This document shows, piece by piece, positions 59,001-64,000 of a DNA stretch of 64,000 bases. The first letter of the stretch is position 1, and each line of letters begins with the position of its first letter. The notes under the pieces are model-generated. The model was not told the origin of the DNA, made no database searches, and saw nothing but the letters and a program-made list of their open reading frames with translations. The translations under genes were made by a program, and so were the position numbers. The stretch comes from Pleurostoma richardsiae (lineage: Eukaryota; Ascomycota; Sordariomycetes; Calosphaeriales; Pleurostomataceae), in NCBI GenBank assembly GCA_030052745.1, contig JANBVO010000018.1, positions 372,001 through 436,000 of the forward strand. Reading direction: 5' to 3'.

Positions 59001-60684
59001 GTGACTTGACCGATGACCAGAGGCAGCAAGTTCAGGGGCATTCTCAGGCCGTTGAAGAGCGCAAGGGACGAGAAAATCTCAGCGGGCGCTAGGTTGTGGT
59101 TCGAGAGCGAGTACGTGATGAAGGACAGCATGGATGCGAAGATGGGCAGCGATAAGCTGATGGCCATGATTCCGTTGCGGATGGCAAGGAGGATTTGGAT
59201 GGAAGCGATCTCCTTCTTCCGGAATTCCTCAAGCCTCTTGAGGAAAGAGCTCTCCCAGCCAAAGTACTTGACGAACCGTACCGACTGCAGGATCTCCTGT
59301 GTCAGGCTCACCCGCTGGTCGGTGATGGTGTTGATCTCTTTTCGCCGCCTGAATAACGACTTCATGGCGCGGGTCAGGAGGGGCATGCCGAGAACCAGGA
59401 GCGCGAAGCCTGACAAGGCGCTGTATGTCAGGTTGACGAGGAGCATCACGAGGGTGATGAGACAAGAGATGGGCGCGGTCCAGGTGATGTGGAAGAGACC
59501 GCACGCTTGGTCGACACGGTAGGTGTCTACGCTCATCAGGTTCACCACGCGGCCGTTGCCCCAGCCAGCGCCGTCTCCCAGGACGCCAGCTTTGCCGTCG
59601 GAGTCGCCCTTCTTGCCCTTCTTTGACTTCTTCTTCTCCTTCTCCTCGCCTGTGGTCTGTTCCTCCGCTGGCTCCGACCCCTCCGTGAGTGCCGCACCTC
59701 CTGCCTTGGCTCGTCCGGATATCACCATGGACTTGTCGTAGATGACGCTGATCAGCGCGCCTCTCGACTGTCCACCAATCAACATACCTCGGTATATGAA
59801 GTGGTTGGTGCACAAACTCTGGATGATCTGCATGGCAGTGACTCCGAACACCAAGCCCAGTCCCCTTCCGATGCTGGGCAGGGGCAAGCCTTGGACCTGC
59901 GCGATGTAGGCGTCGGTTGCGAACTGGATGAGGTAGCGCAGGGTGAAGGGAGACATGACCTGCATAATGGATGAGACGAGTTGGCAGGCACCTCCAAGCC
60001 AGAACTCGAAGCAGTAGATCTCATGCAGGGCGCGGAGGAGAGGATGTGACTCCCCCTTGGCAACTCTTTCGTTGAATGATCTCTTGAGCTGAGCAGCCAT
60101 CTTCTCGACCGAGCGGTCTGGGTTGACGGTCCAGATGTCATTCTGCTCGAGTGTGCGCTTGTACCCGACCTGCAAGCATATATCAGCATCACGTCCTGAA
60201 TGGGGAAGCCTACTATTCAAGGTGACGGCGACTCTTGCTAAGTAGCAAGGGCCGGACCGCTCCTCACGCCACTTACACTCATCAACGGCGCTTGCCATGA
60301 GAAGATCAGCTTGCTCAAGAAGTTGGCCTTGTACTCTCTCGAGATCTCCCTCTCTGTGGGCACAGGGGGGATACCGCCCCATCTCAGGGGGTTGACTTTC
60401 TGGTACCACTTGTTCCTCGCTGTGCCGTGGTTGCTGGGGGCGCCGGTGGCCACACTGGTCTCGGTCGCATAGCTCTTCATGCGATCCAGGTCCGCCGGCC
60501 TCTCTTCACCCTCGCTTTGCGCCGTCACGGGCCGGATCTCTTCCTCGACATCCTTATCGAGAGCCGCATCCTTGGCAATTTCCTTCTCGTCGTCGACCGG
60601 CTCTCTCTCGTCGTCCAGCGGGCGATTCGCATCGGCAATGGGGTCGCCGGCGTCCATCTCCTTCTCATAACGTGAGCCCGCCAT
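56049..60684 (-). CDS. yor1: ABCC-type multidrug transporter, Yor1-like
   Basis: Plasma-membrane ATP-driven exporter; yeast Yor1 confers oligomycin resistance and moves phospholipids. Minus-strand exons: 60684-60277, 60169-58467 and 58410-56049, giving 1490 residues, close to Yor1 (1477). No TMD0 is present. Acidic N terminus to about 85, then NPLRWGGIPPVP and LSKLIFSWQAPLMSVGYKR, typical of Yor1. TMD1 carries a Lys/Glu-rich loop (EEKEKKKSKKGKKGD). NBD1 has Walker A GTVGSGKSS near 639, signature SGGQ at 730 and Walker B ending at D753. TMD2 follows, with SFFDTTPLGRITNRFSRDVD. NBD2 has GRTGAGKSS near 1233, signature FSLGQ near 1348 and IIVCDEATSSVD near 1370. Both ATP sites look intact at these motifs. 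The tail is Ser/Lys/Glu-rich. Confidence 0.93.
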
Positions 60685-63557
60685 GATGAGGCAGACCGGC
60701 CAGTGCTCTCAGCAGCCGCGACCGAGTTTGACTCCCTGGGACGTGGCAAAAGGTTGGAAATATGAAGACAGAGACCAAGGTTGCAGTGACGGAGGCGACT
60801 GATCGGTATTAATAATGAACGGGGCCGGAATGGCGCGCTGCCGGCGTGCACTGGTGCACTAGGATCAACGATACCACTTAAGGAAATAAGACTAAACAGA
60901 CAAGCTCTTGGGCCCGCCGACGTCTAGTTGCAGCCGCCACGTTCCCGGGGTACGAACGGGTCTCGCGGGTCTCGCTGCTTGACTCCGTTCCCGCGGGTGT
61001 GGATGAGGGGCGAGAGGCAGGGGGAAAAGCAGCGGAAGAGAGCGAAGGTTGTCAAGGAGACCGACCAGATAAGTTAAGATGCAAGAGTCAGAGCAACTCG
61101 AGCAGGACGACATGAACAAGATAGAGGATAGAGTCACAACTAATGGCCCTTTAGCCCGGTCTCCTGCAGTGTAGCGACCCCAGTCTGCAATGCAGCAATC
61201 CTCCATGCCATCCTTGTTACGTCTCTCCGCACCAGGCTACCTACATCATGGACTTTTTTTTTTTCCTTCGTTCTCTTTTTTTCTACCTCTTCGGAACCGA
61301 GGCCGGGCTCCGGAGACTAGCCCTAGACGGCCTGTGCGGAATGCCGCCATCACATTAATACCCGAGCCACTGAACCACACCTCGTTTGCTTTACACGTAA
61401 TGTCGTACATACGCATTCCTGCTTCGAGAGAGAAGGCTGCAGTAGCGGTCTGCCAGAGTGTGGGCAGGGATCGATCGACTCTGATACGGCTCGATACGGC
61501 TATGACGAGTCTAGAAGGTCGGTCGGCAAAACGGCGCATACGCTCCCGACAGTGGACCCTTCGGAATCCACCCTGAGAACGAATCGGGTACCTGTTTCGA
61601 GTCTGCTCGTTGCCGGAGTTCGGAGTTAAACGTCTTAGAGGCAATGTAGACCACGAAGCTCGATAGTTATGGCTGTGCTCATAACGACTCTTCAAGCTGA
61701 AGAGAGTTGCCGATGTCGCATCAGACAAGACGGCTAACTCTGTCGTCATCTCTTTCGAACAATCATGAACAGGCTTGGCAACTCGACATACGCCATTCTG
61801 ATAGCTACATAGGTAGGTACCTATCTATCTACAACTCGATCCTGGGAGTCAACACGCAGAAGGAAGACACTGCACGGCATGCACATCCAAGCACACCGCA
61901 GGAACAGAAGGACACCCCCCGGTCTCCTGGCAACAGTACCACGGCAGTCAGCCTTACAGCATGCCGTAGTGCTGATTTGTGCCTCTGAAAATACGACCGT
62001 GAGTCTTTCGAGACTCCGCAAGGAGAAGAAAAGCCGCCGGTCTGCGTGGTCCATGGCGTCATCGTCCATCATCCAACAGCCGGGGCCAGTGCACGACTTA
62101 AACTCGCAACGCATGAGCACGCGTGCGGGCTATAGGCGGGCTGTACGCTGTACGCGTTGCCTTAGTGCAAGGGGGTGAGTCAAATCAGAAGGGGCTCTTC
62201 TCCCTGGTTGAGTCACCGCCGGCTTGCTGTCTTGAGAGACGCCGGGCATCGACCTGGACATCGGGGATGACATGGACGGCCAAGGAACGCCCCGTCTTAC
62301 CGGCCCCCGTTCTCTAAGCAAACGGGGAAGGTGCCTGATGGAACTGAACATTCTTCTTATCACCGCCGGTTATTTTCTGGGACCTCTCGGCGGACACCCG
62401 ATACTTTGCAGCCCACATGCCGAACCGGTCCCGGTAGCCCGCAGCACGACCCTCCGTCGGACATCAACGGGCGGTGAGTGCAGCCTCCTTCACCATCCCC
62501 CCTCCCCTTTACTGGCCCAGAGTAGCGAATATAGTAGCACTAGTGGCGCGTATGGCATGAGGCCGCGGTCTTTAGCTTGTGGACGTCGTAAATACGAAAG
62601 GTACCACTTTCCATCGGCATCCCGTACCCTGTTGCCTGCTTCGGAAATTTTAAGGCCTGGAAAGACGGCGATCCGGAGTCCCGATGGTGGAGCCTTTGCG
62701 ACGGAGTTCGGACACGGTGAAGGACTTCTAGACTGGTGTTAGACTACGCAAGGAGATTATACTCGTAGAACACCAGCCTGTGGCCATCTGGTAGATGCTC
62801 AGAAATCGTCCTTAATTACTGCAAAGATGCATCTACTGTAAGCTACATCTTATCCTGTCGTACGAATGGTGCTACCGTGGAGACCTAAGGCAGTTTCGCG
62901 GATGAAAGATCTGGACCGGACCGTGTCTGTAAACACTATCGCAGCCCTATCGTGAAGCCATCCGAAAGCCTGAAGCACCTGTGCTACTCCTAGAGGCTCG
63001 TATCTGCGCCTTGACAGGCGAGATGAGGCAAGAACAGACCTGAGATTAGGCGAAACTGCAAGCTGAGCTGTTGCGATTCGTCGCAAGAACTGACGTGCAG
63101 TGTTTCACTCAGGCAGCAAGCCCAGGTCGAGCACCAGAACAGGCACCAGAAGTGAAAATATTTGTGATCACCACAGGGAAGCTCGTGCGCAGGCTTGCCC
63201 CAAATTTGTTGATCGGTCACCGCATTGGTGGCGACCGTTTTCTAACGTATGTTCTTGTGACGGTTAGAGTCTCAGGCCCAGTGGCTGCGGAAATGTTGAC
63301 CGGAAAGTCACTTGCACCGTAGGCTGCAGTGAGAAGAACTTTAGCATGCGATCATGAGCGTCATTGGCAAGTCAAATCGTCCCGATTTATGTCGTGGTGG
63401 CGCCAAATATAGGTCGTCACCAAGATATGACGACTCGTCCTACCCAGCTTTGGACAGCGGAAGTGCCGTGGGGCTTCTGACCCCGATACCGTAGGATAAT
63501 CATAGTCGTGTAGCGACGTGGGCTTCCGTTCTCACTGGCGGTTATCCTTAACCACCC
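60685..63557. other. Long intergenic region between yor1 and the right-edge gene
   Basis: Nearly 3 kb with no gene I can support. Contains a T-run near 61254-61266 and a palindrome ATAGGTA-GG-TACCTAT at 61809-61824. The first few hundred bases should hold the yor1 promoter. Confidence 0.45.
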
Positions 63558-64000
63558 TCATGCTCTCCTCCTGACCAAGCTCCGCACCCTAGCAAGTACT
63601 CCGGCAAACCACGGCGTCGCCCACAAGCTCCCCATGATGCGTACAGGCAGCAGGGCCTTCGTGATCGCATAGGCCAGGGCAACCTCCACCACGACCTTGT
63701 ACTTGCCATCCGCGCTCTCCCACTTCTGCAGAACGGTGTCCTCTCCCTCCGCCCCCACAGCCTCCGGCGTAGGGTCGTTCCCCTCCTCCGTCCCGAACCC
63801 GAACCATCCCTTCCGCCGGAAGTAGCGCTCGAAGCGGCGCACTCCCGAACGCACGTACTCGCCGTAGTGGTCCATCATGTACCCTAGCGGCACCCGCTCC
63901 GTGTAGTGGAAGAGGCCGAACAGGCCCAGAAGCGGCACGATTGCCGTCAGCTCATGCAGGATCAGGAAGGCCACGACGTGCGAGACTGGCGCAGAGCGTA
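63558..64000 (-). CDS. mrx11: FLILHELTA-family mitochondrial protein (MRX11-like), 5' part outside window
   Basis: Partial gene: the stop is at 63558-63560 and the frame runs off the right edge, so the start lies beyond the window. The readable 147 residues begin RSAPVSHVVAFLILHELTAI and continue VPLLGLFGLFHYTERVPLGY. The FLILHELTA string names a fungal family that includes yeast Mrx11, part of the mitochondrial gene-expression (MIOREX) complexes. Two membrane stretches are visible, one at FLILHELTAIVPLLGLFGLF and one near the C terminus (VEVALAYAITKALLPVRI). A mitochondrial presequence would be in the missing part. The C terminus ends in a basic RSLVRRRA. Confidence 0.85.
   Translation of the reverse strand, partial: RSAPVSHVVAFLILHELTAIVPLLGLFGLFHYTERVPLGYMMDHYGEYVRSGVRRFERYFRRKGWFGFGTEEGNDPTPEAVGAEGEDTVLQKWESADGKYKVVVEVALAYAITKALLPVRIMGSLWATPWFAGVLARVRSLVRRRA

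Overview
This is nuclear DNA of a filamentous ascomycete, most likely a sordariomycete. The protein-coding genes carry short introns (mostly about 50-110 nt) with GTRNGT donors and CTRAC-type branch sites. One gene is a clear ortholog of Neurospora nmr. The genes are single-copy housekeeping genes spread at roughly one per 3.5 kb, in DNA of moderately high GC content. I see no recognisable transposon, tRNA, rRNA, CRISPR array or RIP-style AT-rich block. Calls rest on reading motifs and splicing by eye; no database search was possible.

Layout, left to right. 0-2.3 kb: no gene seen. 2.3-3.2 kb: cytochrome c oxidase subunit COX6 (+). 4.0-6.7 kb: an Hda2/Hda3-family subunit of the class II histone deacetylase complex (-), convergent with cox6. 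Then five genes in tandem on +: acid sphingomyelinase (8.4-10.6), Ulp2-type SUMO protease (12.2-15.7), proteasome beta-4 subunit PRE1 (16.4-17.3), DEAD-box helicase DED1 (19.6-21.7) and the XPG-fold regulator MKT1 (24.3-27.1). 27.8-30.2 kb: a protein with a DNMT1-type RFTS domain and a C2H2 finger (-), divergent from PUS4 pseudouridine synthase (30.9-32.5, +). 33.3-34.2 kb: Sec2 Rab exchange factor (-). 35.3-36.0 kb: exosome CSL4 (-), divergent from ERG2 sterol isomerase (36.4-37.3, +). 39.5-41.4 kb: PTR2 peptide transporter (+), convergent with nmr (42.3-43.7, -). 43.7-47.6 kb is sparse, with one candidate two-exon small gene at 45.57-45.90. 47.7-50.4 kb: Zn2Cys6 transcription factor (-). 51.2-52.0 kb: FCF1/UTP24 (-). 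53.5-54.7 kb: CSI2-like membrane protein (+). 56.0-60.7 kb: Yor1-type ABCC transporter (-). The right edge cuts a FLILHELTA-family mitochondrial protein (MRX11-like, -).

The genes are not a pathway cluster. Loose themes are chromatin and SUMO (Hda2/3, RFTS protein, Ulp2), RNA processing (CSL4, FCF1, PUS4, DED1, MKT1), membrane lipid and transport (ERG2, sphingomyelinase, PTR2, Yor1, Sec2) and nitrogen regulation (nmr, with a peptide transporter as convergent neighbour).

The most interesting points are gene-structure oddities: two GC-AG introns; a proteasome gene whose start codon is split by an intron so that the unspliced RNA reads AUG-UGA; a 427-nt first intron in mkt1 behind a 7-nt coding exon and nearly filled by a 124-codon open frame; and an intron of 84 nt without stops in the RFTS gene. 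No previously undescribed multi-gene system is evident.
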